Made by a program: the position numbers and the translations under genes | NCBI GenBank assembly: GCA_900319615.1 | Contig: ONPE01000170.1 | Coordinates: 1-6,801, forward strand | Source of the DNA: an uncultured Eubacteriales bacterium | Lineage (GTDB): Bacteria; Bacillota; Clostridia; Oscillospirales; Acutalibacteraceae | Direction of reading: 5' to 3' | DNA length: 6,801 nucleotides | Shown here: positions 1 through 6,373 of the stretch, one piece after another | Numbering within the stretch: position 1 is the first letter of the stretch | Layout of the letters: every line of letters begins with the position of its first letter | Notes under the pieces: generated by a model | What the model was told of the DNA's origin: nothing | What the model saw: the letters and a program-made list of their open reading frames with translations, nothing else | Databases searched by the model: none

Positions 1-1
1 C

Positions 2-592
2 GGCATCCCCGTGCAGGAGGTCGAGCGCAAGAAGCTGGACTACATGACGGGCGGAGCCGCGCATCAGGGCGTGGCTGCGCTGTGCGCGGTGAAGGAGTAC
101 TCTACGGTGGAGGATATATTGAAGCTCGCCGAGGAAAGGAACGAAGCGCCGTTCGTGATCCTGCTGGACGAGATAGAGGATCCGCATAACTTAGGCGCCA
201 TCATCCGCTCCGCCGAGTGCGCCGGAGCTCACGGGGTCATCATCAAGAAGCGCCGCGCCGCAGGGCTGACCTACACCGCATACAAGGCGGCGGCAGGAGC
301 GCTGGAGTATCTGCCGGTGGCGAGGGTCACCAACATCGCCGACACCATCGACGAGCTCAAGGCGCGCAACATCTGGGTATACGGAGCCGATATGGACGGC
401 GAGGACTACTGCAAGACGAATTTCAGCGGCGGTGCTGCTCTGGTCATAGGCAACGAGGGCAAGGGCATCTCTCGTCTTGTCAGGGAGAAATGCGACGTTA
501 TTGTTTCGCTGCCCCTTAAAGGCAGGATAAACTCCCTGAACGCCTCGGTAGCCGCAGGTATACTGATGTACAAGATCGCGGAGAACAGATGA
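2..592 (+). CDS. rlmB: 23S rRNA (guanosine-2'-O-)-methyltransferase, RlmB/TrmH (SpoU) family, 5'-partial
   Basis: SAM-dependent 2'-O-ribose methyltransferase; the family member RlmB methylates a guanosine in the peptidyl-transferase region of 23S rRNA. The reading frame is open from the window edge and gives 196 residues, so roughly the first 50-60 residues of a usual 240-260 residue protein lie upstream. Counting from the first full codon, the linker motif HQGVAA is near residue 22. The three SpoU motifs follow in order: DPHNLGAIIRSAE (about 60-72, with the conserved Asn), LVIGNEGKGISRLV (about 147-160, with the conserved Glu), and SLPLKGRINSLNASVAAG (about 169-186). Together these form the trefoil-knot SAM site. 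The motifs are intact, so the enzyme should be active. An internal GTG at 11 is not a plausible start because homology extends upstream of it. The assignment as RlmB rather than another TrmH-like enzyme rests on the HQGVAA linker and is likely but not certain. Confidence 0.93.
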   Translation, partial: GIPVQEVERKKLDYMTGGAAHQGVAALCAVKEYSTVEDILKLAEERNEAPFVILLDEIEDPHNLGAIIRSAECAGAHGVIIKKRRAAGLTYTAYKAAAGALEYLPVARVTNIADTIDELKARNIWVYGADMDGEDYCKTNFSGGAALVIGNEGKGISRLVREKCDVIVSLPLKGRINSLNASVAAGILMYKIAENR

Positions 593-593
593 C

Positions 594-627
594 CGCGACA
601 TCCTAATGTACGCGACATCCTAATATA
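594..627 (+). repeat. Tandem duplication of a 17-bp unit
   Basis: Two adjacent copies, 594-610 and 611-627, match at 16 of 17 positions (unit CGCGACATCCTAATGTA; the second copy has A for G at position 15). The pair starts 2 nt after the rlmB stop and ends 5 nt before the AAGGAG ribosome binding site (633-638) of the next gene, so it fills almost the whole 54-bp spacer. No stem or known operator is evident. It may be neutral slippage or a paired binding site. Confidence 0.75.
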
Positions 628-646
628 TTCGAAAGGAGATGAGAAC

Positions 647-3385
647 ATGAGCATATTCCGCTTTCACAAAAGCAAGGACAAGGATAATGAGAACAAAATA
701 CCCGAAACAGAAGCTGCAAACGAAATTATCGACGTAGACAGCGAGCCCGATCCCGATGAGATCGACGAGCCGGAGTACGATGAAGAAGCGGCATACGACT
801 CATCCCCGATCCTATCCGACGACAGCGATATGGAGGAGATATACTCCACCAAAGATAATCAGGTAAAATACAGACGCATAAAGCCGCTGGAGGCAGAGGC
901 GGAGGCAAAGCGCAAGGAGGCGGCAAAGGACGACCTCAAGCGCGGCAAGCTGCAGTTCGTCTCCACGGATGACGAGGACGCGCCGGAGGTGAAGCTCGAG
1001 GCGGAGCTCGACCCCAACGCCATCGTAGCCGACGAGATCATCGAGGACGTCGTGGACGTCAAAAAGCTGCGCAACATCTATGTACAGGACATCGACGACA
1101 TAGACGTCAGCCTCGACCCGATGGACAGCGTGAAGGCGTATGAGCGGCAGGCAAACGACAAACAGCGCCACGACGCAAGAGCCGCGTCGGGACAGGACGA
1201 GCCCTATACCCCGTCGGGCGATACCATCGTCGCAAAGGTGCCGGCGTATAAGCACGAGAGCCGCGTCGACAATATCTACCTCAAGGCGGGGCGCTTCACC
1301 GACGTTGTAGAGAGCGAATATGACGAGTACCTCAAATCCACCGACCCGACCATATCGCGCAACTACCACGCCATGCAGCCCACGGTCAAGCCGCATCAAA
1401 GCCTGCTGTACACCCTGAGTCAGGCGGCGGCAAGACACAAGGCGGAGTCGGAGCAGAAGCAGAAGAACAAAGAGGTCATGCGCAACAACTTCGACGAGGA
1501 GCCGATAAAGCCGAAGCTGAAAAAGGAAAAGAAGAAAGAGAGCAAGCCCAAGAAGGATCGCAAGCCCACAAAGGCAGGCAAGTTCTTCAGGGTGCTCGGA
1601 GCCTCGATCAGCGCCGGCTTCAACAAGCCCTCGCGCTCGGAGCAGGAGCGCTCGCTGGATTACAACGGCCGCGAGGACGAAAAATATATCACCGAACGCA
1701 CCAACAAAAACCTCAAAAGGCTGGGTATCTGCCTCGCCCTGTACACCCTCATCGCGATAGTGATGATCTCGCTCGTTATTTGGGAGCGCACCTCGGGAGC
1801 CTCTGCGCTTATCGAGAACGGCGTCGGCATAGCCTACGCCTACTGCGGTATAAATCTCGGGCTGTCGATAGCCATGGGCGTCATCGCACGCAACACGCTT
1901 TTAGACGGTCTGAAACCGCTCAAACGCTTCAAGGCGAACAGCTGCACCGCTATAGCTCTGGCGTATATCGCGAGCATATTGCAGGGGATCGTCGCGATGA
2001 TCATGCCGACGTCCTTTGTCGGGGCGGATCATCACCTTTACTGCTTCATCATCGCGTTCGCGCTGCTGCTCGACTGCGCAGGCAGGCTGATGATGGTGCT
2101 GAGGGTCAAGAGCAACTTCGACTTTATCAAGGAACACTCTCCGGCGTATGCCGCGAAGATATACAGCGATGAAGAGACCGCGCGCAGGCTGGTCAGCGGC
2201 ACCACGGCTTCAAAGGGGCTGGTCGCATATCAGCACGTGACGAGGTTCCTCTCGGACTTTTTGAAGATATCCTATGCTCCCGATCCGAGCGAGGAGCTCT
2301 CCGGAAAAATGTCGCCCATCGGCTTTATCAGCGCGTTCTTCGTGACCGTGATCTACGCGATCATCTTCAAGAACGTGCAGGGCACGATATCGGCGCTTAC
2401 GGTCATGCTGTGCATAGGCATACCGTTCACCGCGATGGTAGCCGGCAACCTGCCGCTGCTGATATTCAGCCGCAGGATGCTCGACGAGGAGGCGATGGTG
2501 GCAGGATATCCCTCGGTGAGGCAGTTCTGCGACACATCCGCTCTGATACTCTCCGCAGCCGATCTCTTCCCCTCCGGCTGCGTGCAGATAGAGGATCTTT
2601 TGCCTCTGCAGCAGTACCGCGTGGAAGAGAACCTGCTCATGGCGACCGCCGTGCTCAGGGAGGCTAACTCGCCGATAGCTCCGGTCTTTGACGAGCTGGT
2701 CATGGAGTACAAAGGCGAGCTGCCGGCGGTAGAGAGCGTCATGTACGAGGACAAGAGCGGTCTTGTGGGATGGATAGGCGGCGAGAGGGTACTGATAGGC
2801 AACCTCAAGCTGATGAACCGCTACCACATCACCATCAGCGAAGAGATGCCCGTGCATCAGCAAAGGAAGCAGGGCAACTTCATTACATATATCGCCGTAG
2901 CAGGACAGGCTGTCGCCGTGATGGCTCTGTCTTATACAGCGGCTCCGGTGACCAGGGAGCAGATACGCAACGCCGAGCGCAGCGGTCTGGCTCTTGTGGT
3001 CAGCACCACCGACGCTAACATCACCGACGACCTTATCGCCAAGCGCTACGGACTGTTCCACCGCTCGGTAAAGGTGACGGCGCCCGGATACTCTAACGTC
3101 ATCGAAGAGGCAACCACAAGAGTAGAGGAAGCGTCGCGCTCCTATGTCGCAACACGCGGCAAGATCGGCTCGCTGGCACGCGCCATCGGCGGCTGTATCG
3201 GCATCAAGGCAAACATCAGCCTCGGCATCGCCATAGAGATATTCGGCATGATCTTAGGTATCCTGCTGTGCGCTACGCTGGCGCTGTACGCGTCGGTAGC
3301 GAGGCTTTCCGTAATAGAATTGATCATATACATCGGCTTCTGGGTCTTGGCTACCGTTATCTCGGAGCTGATCCGAAGACCGTAG
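647..3385 (+). CDS. P-type ATPase-like membrane protein with degenerate catalytic motifs
   Basis: A 912-residue protein starting at an ATG 8 nt after AAGGAG. Residues 1-340 look disordered: very acidic at 20-75, mixed charge in the middle, and strongly basic at 287-312. Eight membrane segments are apparent at about 359-380, 391-414, 433-454, 463-485, 556-576, 580-606, 857-879 and 885-907. This is the P1B-type order of membrane pairs around a large cytoplasmic insert (609-855). Within the insert, LILSAADLFPSG (633-644) aligns without gaps to the phosphorylation motif VVLDKTGTLTEG, but Ser636 replaces the catalytic Asp. NSPIA (674-678) matches the nucleotide-domain HPLA motif with Ser for His. 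The stretch at 705-723 (ERVLIGNLKLM) resembles the heavy-metal ATPase N-domain. GLALVVSTTDAN (780-791) matches the TGDN region but reads TTDA. No GDGxND motif and no TGE actuator loop are present, and the metal-site CPC is replaced by IGIP (590-593). I infer a pseudo-ATPase with an unknown, perhaps scaffolding or sensing, role. Confidence 0.78.
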   Translation: MSIFRFHKSKDKDNENKIPETEAANEIIDVDSEPDPDEIDEPEYDEEAAYDSSPILSDDSDMEEIYSTKDNQVKYRRIKPLEAEAEAKRKEAAKDDLKRGKLQFVSTDDEDAPEVKLEAELDPNAIVADEIIEDVVDVKKLRNIYVQDIDDIDVSLDPMDSVKAYERQANDKQRHDARAASGQDEPYTPSGDTIVAKVPAYKHESRVDNIYLKAGRFTDVVESEYDEYLKSTDPTISRNYHAMQPTVKPHQSLLYTLSQAAARHKAESEQKQKNKEVMRNNFDEEPIKPKLKKEKKKESKPKKDRKPTKAGKFFRVLGASISAGFNKPSRSEQERSLDYNGREDEKYITERTNKNLKRLGICLALYTLIAIVMISLVIWERTSGASALIENGVGIAYAYCGINLGLSIAMGVIARNTLLDGLKPLKRFKANSCTAIALAYIASILQGIVAMIMPTSFVGADHHLYCFIIAFALLLDCAGRLMMVLRVKSNFDFIKEHSPAYAAKIYSDEETARRLVSGTTASKGLVAYQHVTRFLSDFLKISYAPDPSEELSGKMSPIGFISAFFVTVIYAIIFKNVQGTISALTVMLCIGIPFTAMVAGNLPLLIFSRRMLDEEAMVAGYPSVRQFCDTSALILSAADLFPSGCVQIEDLLPLQQYRVEENLLMATAVLREANSPIAPVFDELVMEYKGELPAVESVMYEDKSGLVGWIGGERVLIGNLKLMNRYHITISEEMPVHQQRKQGNFITYIAVAGQAVAVMALSYTAAPVTREQIRNAERSGLALVVSTTDANITDDLIAKRYGLFHRSVKVTAPGYSNVIEEATTRVEEASRSYVATRGKIGSLARAIGGCIGIKANISLGIAIEIFGMILGILLCATLALYASVARLSVIELIIYIGFWVLATVISELIRRP

Positions 3386-3388
3386 AAA

Positions 3389-3429
3389 ATCGTTGAGATT
3401 GCCCCGGGTAAAACCCTTGTAATGACGAT
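3389..3429 (+). repeat. Palindromic intergenic repeat, copy A
   Basis: The element reads TTGAGATTGCC, a small hairpin, then AATGACGAT. ATTGC (3398-3402) can pair with GTAAT (3419-3423, one G-U pair), enclosing a GGGT-AAA-ACCC stem-loop (3406-3416). An outer ATCGT at 3389 mirrors ACGAT at 3425-3429. It belongs to the same family as the copies at 3441, 6291 and 6404, all in the same orientation, and starts 4 nt after the stop of the P-type ATPase-like gene. Confidence 0.72.
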
Positions 3430-3440
3430 CAAAACAATAG

Positions 3441-3486
3441 GTTGAGATTGCCGCGTCGGAGCTATGTTCCTCCTCCCAATGACGAT
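3441..3486 (+). repeat. Palindromic intergenic repeat, copy B
   Basis: Second copy of the family, 12 bp after copy A and ending 10 bp before the rpe ribosome binding site (AAGGAG, 3497-3502). It begins GTTGAGATTGCC and ends CAATGACGAT. ATTG (3447-3450) pairs with CAAT (3477-3480), and an inner GGAG (3458-3461) can pair with CTCC (3470-3473). The inside differs completely from copy A while the ends are kept, as expected for a structure-conserved dispersed repeat. Confidence 0.7.
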
Positions 3487-3510
3487 TTATATACGTAAGG
3501 AGTAAAAATT

Positions 3511-4157
3511 ATGTTGATCGCACCGTCTTTATTATCATGTGACTTTTCCAGATTTGCTGAGGAGATAATCCGCGTCGACAAGGCAGGCGCAGACTTCATG
3601 CACCTCGACGTCATGGACGGACACTTCGTGCCGAATCTCACCTTCGGCGCGCCCGTCATCAAAAAACTCCGCAAGGCGAGCGAAAAGCCCTTTGACGTTC
3701 ATCTGATGATATCCGAGCCGCACCGCTATATCGGCGACTTCGCTGACGCGGGAGCGGATATCATATCCATACCGAGTGTGACAGCGATATCGAAGAGACG
3801 CTGAGCCTTATCGAAGAAAGGGGCGTAAAGCCCGCCCTCGCGATAAAACCCGGCACGCCTGCAGACGTCGTCCTGCCGTACCTCGACAGGCTGTACATGG
3901 TGCTGGTGATGACCGTGGAGCCCGGCTTCGGCGGTCAGAGCTTCATGCCCGATATGATGGACAAGGTCCGCTTTTTGAAGCAGGAGATCGCAAAGAAAGG
4001 TCTGGATACCCTCGTTGAGGTCGACGGCGGTATCGGAGCCTCGACCATCGCTACCGCGGCTGCTGCCGGCGTGGATATCTGCGTAGCAGGCACGGCCGTC
4101 TTCGGAGCAGAGGACGCAAAAGCCGCCATAGACGAGATGAAGGCGCTTTGCGGCTGA
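3511..4157 (+). pseudogene. rpe: Ribulose-phosphate 3-epimerase, frameshifted
   Basis: Rpe interconverts D-ribulose 5-phosphate and D-xylulose 5-phosphate in the pentose phosphate pathway. The ATG is 8 nt after AAGGAG. The first frame carries the family signatures IAPSLLSCDF, HLDVMDGHFVPN (metal-binding His and Asp) and DVHLMISEP (metal-binding His), then stops at 3802-3804. From about 3768 another frame continues the protein: HTECDSDIEETLSLIEERGVK, then a KPGTP segment, MTVEPGFGGQSF, VEVDGGI (catalytic Asp) and the C-terminal AGTAVFG, ending at 4157. The break lies in ATATCCATACCGAG. Restoring a lost CCAT (ATATCCATCCATACCGAG) gives the expected ADIISIHTEC and a 216-residue protein of normal length. 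All other motifs are intact, so the lesion is recent or a sequencing error. If real, the product lacks the second half of its barrel and would be inactive. Confidence 0.9.
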
Positions 4158-4233
4158 TCCGATGTATCCGGTCAAAAAAGCCGATCTTTTCGTAATAATA
4201 TGTGAATAATACAAATGAATACAGGCATAATAA

Positions 4234-4264
4234 AAGCAGGAGCGCATGGCTCCTGCTTCTTTTT
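4234..4264. terminator. Bidirectional Rho-independent terminator
   Basis: A perfect 10-bp stem, AAGCAGGAGC (4234-4243) with GCTCCTGCTT (4249-4258), closes a GCATG loop and is followed by CTTTTT. On the other strand the upstream ATAATAAAA gives a T-rich tail. It sits between the convergent rpe (stop 4157) and lipoprotein (stop 4279) genes and can end transcription from both sides. Confidence 0.9.
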
Positions 4265-4278
4265 GCGTTGTTTGACTT

Positions 4279-4920
4279 TTATTCGGTGATGAGGTTACCG
4301 TCGCCGTCGTACTTGTACTCGACATACTTGCCGTCGCTGTCCTTGACGTAGGTGATGTAATACTCGATAGCGTCGCCCTTGTACACGGTGTGGCGGACAA
4401 GCTCGCCGTCGTCGTCATACTCAAAGGTCTGCTTCTTGACGACTTTATCGCTGCCGTCGTACTCGGTGATCTCAGCCTCTTTGCCGTCGTCGGTATAGTC
4501 GGTGGTGATAACGCGTGTGACCTCGCCGTCCTTGTTGATGTCCGAGCGCTTTGTCACAAGACCGTCCTTGGTCTTTTCCCACGCGATCTGCGAGGTTATC
4601 TCGCCGTCGGCGTCATACATGATGGTGCGGATCTCGTTACCGTACTGGTCGTACTCATAACCGGTAGAGGTCAAGAGCTTAGCGTTAAGGTCGTAGACAT
4701 AGTTACGGGTCAGGCGGTTCTGGTCGTCATACTCGTTCTTGTAGTAGCTCGACGGGGTGCCGTCGGCGTTGAGGCTGTAGGGTGTGAGCCCTTCAGGGAT
4801 CTTGGCTGCCTCGGTAGCTGCGGCGTCGGACTTCTTGCCCCCGAACAGCTGACAGGACGTCAGAGAAAAGACGGATATCAACAGCATGACAGCCAGTAAT
4901 AAAGCAACTGATTTTTTCAT
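4279..4920 (-). CDS. Secreted lipoprotein with YD-like repeats
   Basis: A 213-residue lipoprotein. I chose the ATG at 4920 because it has GGGAG 7 nt upstream and opens a standard signal peptide: MKK, a hydrophobic core, then the lipobox LTSC with Cys23 as the lipidated residue. The frame stays open to 5007, but that extension has no ribosome binding site and would bury the signal. After a short Ala/Lys linker, residues 60-213 consist of about twelve short degenerate units such as YDDQNRL, YDQYGNEI, YDADGEI, YDDDGEL and YDGDGNL, spaced about 12-14 residues. These resemble the YD repeats of RHS and wall-associated proteins, which form beta-strand arrays. It should be anchored on the outer face of the membrane. 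No enzymatic motif is visible. The function is unknown; binding of carbohydrate or another surface ligand is a guess from the repeat type. Confidence 0.88.
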   Translation of the reverse strand: MKKSVALLLAVMLLISVFSLTSCQLFGGKKSDAAATEAAKIPEGLTPYSLNADGTPSSYYKNEYDDQNRLTRNYVYDLNAKLLTSTGYEYDQYGNEIRTIMYDADGEITSQIAWEKTKDGLVTKRSDINKDGEVTRVITTDYTDDGKEAEITEYDGSDKVVKKQTFEYDDDGELVRHTVYKGDAIEYYITYVKDSDGKYVEYKYDGDGNLITE

Positions 4921-4965
4921 ATTAATACTCCCGAATCTCCATGCAGCAAAAGCTACATAGCAAAA

Positions 4966-4994
4966 TTGATATAATACCGATCTCATTTTATAGA
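4966..4994 (+). promoter_or_regulatory. Candidate promoter for the lipase-like gene
   Basis: TTGATA (4966-4971), a 17-bp spacer and TATAGA (4989-4994) make a moderate vegetative sigma-factor promoter facing the lipase-like gene, about 80 nt upstream of its start. The -10 box matches consensus at only 4 of 6 positions, and AT-rich DNA makes chance matches common, so confidence is low. Confidence 0.35.
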
Positions 4995-5004
4995 TAATCG
5001 GTAT
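4974..5004. promoter_or_regulatory. Inverted repeat in the divergent control region
   Basis: ATACCGAT (4974-4981) and ATCGGTAT (4997-5004) are perfect 8-bp inverted arms with a 15-bp centre. The repeat lies in the 5' leader of the lipoprotein gene and across the candidate plus-strand promoter. It could be an operator for a dimeric regulator or a leader hairpin. No run of T residues follows it, so it does not look like a terminator. Confidence 0.5.
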
Positions 5005-5019
5005 CAAACGGTTATACGT

Positions 5020-5048
5020 ATTATACCATTTTTTTGCGATTTAGTCAA
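5020..5048 (-). promoter_or_regulatory. Strong vegetative promoter for the lipoprotein gene
   Basis: Read on the minus strand, TTGACT (5048-5043), a spacer of exactly 17 bp and TATAAT (5025-5020) form a near-perfect housekeeping promoter. Transcription would start near 5013, giving a leader of about 90 nt before the ATG at 4920. This leader contains the inverted repeat at 4974-5004. Confidence 0.85.
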
Positions 5049-5083
5049 TATGCCAATTTTTGATGGGGATTTCGGGTGATTTC

Positions 5084-6193
5084 ATGGTAATAAATATAGA
5101 TAAAAACACGGTCGCGCTCCGCTGTCCGACAGCCTTCGGTCAGCTGCAAAGCCCATGCGCGGAGCTGAGGGTACCGCGTGAGCTTTTCCCGGGCGACAGC
5201 TCGGTGTTCTCCAAAACTAACGCTATGACCGCTTCAGCGCTGAGCCTCTCCGCAGCGGATGAAGCGACGCTCGCGGAGAATCTGAGAACGCTCGGGTACG
5301 GCGAGCTGCTGAGCGTAGGCAACAGCGGCGAGAGAGGCGGGATCGGGATGTATCTTGCGAGCCGCACACATGACCGCGTCATCGACGTTATCGCCGTGCT
5401 CAAGAGCACCGAGGGCAGCGAGTGGTTCTCGAACTTCGATATCGGATACACGGCGGAGCACAGCGGCTTCTCCAAGGCTGCCGACTTCGCCGAGCAAAAG
5501 ACCGGCGACTACATCTTCACGCGAGCCATCGGCACCCGACCGAGGTTCTTCATCACCGGCTACAGCAGGGGCGGCGCTGTGGCAAATATCCTGTCAAAGC
5601 GCCTGTGCGACCGCTACGGCACGGACGGCGTGCGGTGCTATACCCTCGCCTCGCCTGCTGTCACCATCAGCCGCCGTCAGGCACGCTACAACTGCATATT
5701 CAATCTGATCAGGGGCGAGGATCTCTTCACCCGTTTACCGCCGGAAAGCTGGGGCTACAGCCGCTACGGGAGGGATATATCGCTCTCGGATACAGGCGAC
5801 ATCAGCGAGAGATACCGCGAGCTGTGCGGCGACGACTATATCGGCTTCACCCGTCGGGGGTGTGTGGACAGCTTTTTGTGCGCGGTGACGAGGCTCGCGC
5901 CGAACGTCCGCGCCTACTACAAGCGAAAGCGCGACATCGGCGGCGTTAAGCTGAGTATGTACGAGTTCATGACCTCGGTGGCAGGGATGCTGTCGGGCGA
6001 GGCTGACGATAACGCCGCGGATATCCTCGCAGGAGCTTTGGTCAGCGAATATGCGGATATCGTGAGCTTTCTGTCGTCGGGAGCCGACCTGTATGAGCTC
6101 GCCTCAAGCGCCTGCGGTATACCGAGGTGCAGCGTTGCGGACAGCCACTCGCCTGCGGCTTATATGGCAGCGCTTGAAAGATTTTTGGGATAA
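5084..6193 (+). CDS. Class-3-lipase-like alpha/beta hydrolase
   Basis: Probable serine esterase or lipase of 369 residues from the ATG at 5084. That start has a weak GGTGA 4 nt upstream; in-frame TTG (5060) and ATG (5063) starts have no visible ribosome binding site, so the start is uncertain by 8 residues. Signatures in class-3 order: TEGSEWFSNFDIG (about 109-121), HSGF (126-129), the nucleophile elbow ITGYSRGGA (157-165) with Ser161, the strand CYTLASP (185-191), RGEDLFTRLPP (210-220) with Asp213 as likely acid, then GYSRYG, and a C-terminal DSHSPAAYM with His355 as likely base. The triad is complete, so activity is expected; the substrate is unknown. There is no signal peptide or membrane segment, so it should be cytoplasmic. 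It is divergent from the lipoprotein gene and convergent with mecA. The region after about residue 240 is poorly recognisable and may be a lid or helical insert. Confidence 0.85.
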   Translation: MVINIDKNTVALRCPTAFGQLQSPCAELRVPRELFPGDSSVFSKTNAMTASALSLSAADEATLAENLRTLGYGELLSVGNSGERGGIGMYLASRTHDRVIDVIAVLKSTEGSEWFSNFDIGYTAEHSGFSKAADFAEQKTGDYIFTRAIGTRPRFFITGYSRGGAVANILSKRLCDRYGTDGVRCYTLASPAVTISRRQARYNCIFNLIRGEDLFTRLPPESWGYSRYGRDISLSDTGDISERYRELCGDDYIGFTRRGCVDSFLCAVTRLAPNVRAYYKRKRDIGGVKLSMYEFMTSVAGMLSGEADDNAADILAGALVSEYADIVSFLSSGADLYELASSACGIPRCSVADSHSPAAYMAALERFLG

Positions 6194-6290
6194 GGCAAGG
6201 CGGCATCATCACGATGAGGGCATATCCCGACGCGGTGATCCTCCGGCGGTTTAATACCGGACAGTGTTAACAGAAAAGCAGTACGCCGCT

Positions 6291-6330
6291 TTGTGGGATT
6301 GCCACAGCCCCTTTGGGGCTTCGCAATGAC
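6291..6330 (+). repeat. Palindromic repeat, copy C
   Basis: TTGTGGGATTGCCAC, then a hairpin, then GCAATGAC. ATTGC (6298-6302) pairs with GCAAT (6323-6327), and AGCCCC (6306-6311) pairs with GGGGCT (6315-6320) over a TTT loop. It is the strongest hairpin of the four copies and could stop or stabilise the end of the lipase-like transcript, although no run of T residues follows. Confidence 0.75.
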
Positions 6331-6373
6331 AGTTAATGCCCGACGCGGTGATCCCCTTGTGATCTGATACAGT

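Noticed and set aside
2210..3061. 283-codon open frame on the minus strand
   Set aside because: It is fully antisense to the intact P-type ATPase-like gene, has no recognisable motif or ribosome binding site, and its composition is that of a GC-rich shadow frame.
3386..3510. Riboswitch upstream of rpe
   Set aside because: The structure in this 125-bp spacer is explained by two copies of the palindromic repeat; no known riboswitch core is recognisable.
3757..3804. Programmed ribosomal frameshifting in rpe
   Set aside because: No slippery heptamer, internal Shine-Dalgarno-like stimulator or downstream pseudoknot is evident, and Rpe is not known to use recoding; a slippage deletion or sequencing error is simpler.
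3726..4424. 232-codon open frame on the minus strand across the rpe 3' half and terminator
   Set aside because: It crosses a strong terminator and the 3' end of the lipoprotein gene in another frame; its Ser/Thr-rich start is the antisense of the lipoprotein's repeat codons.
4390..4899. 169-codon open frame on the plus strand
   Set aside because: It is antisense to the lipoprotein, and its Val/Leu-rich repeats are just the complement of the GAC/GGC-rich repeat codons.
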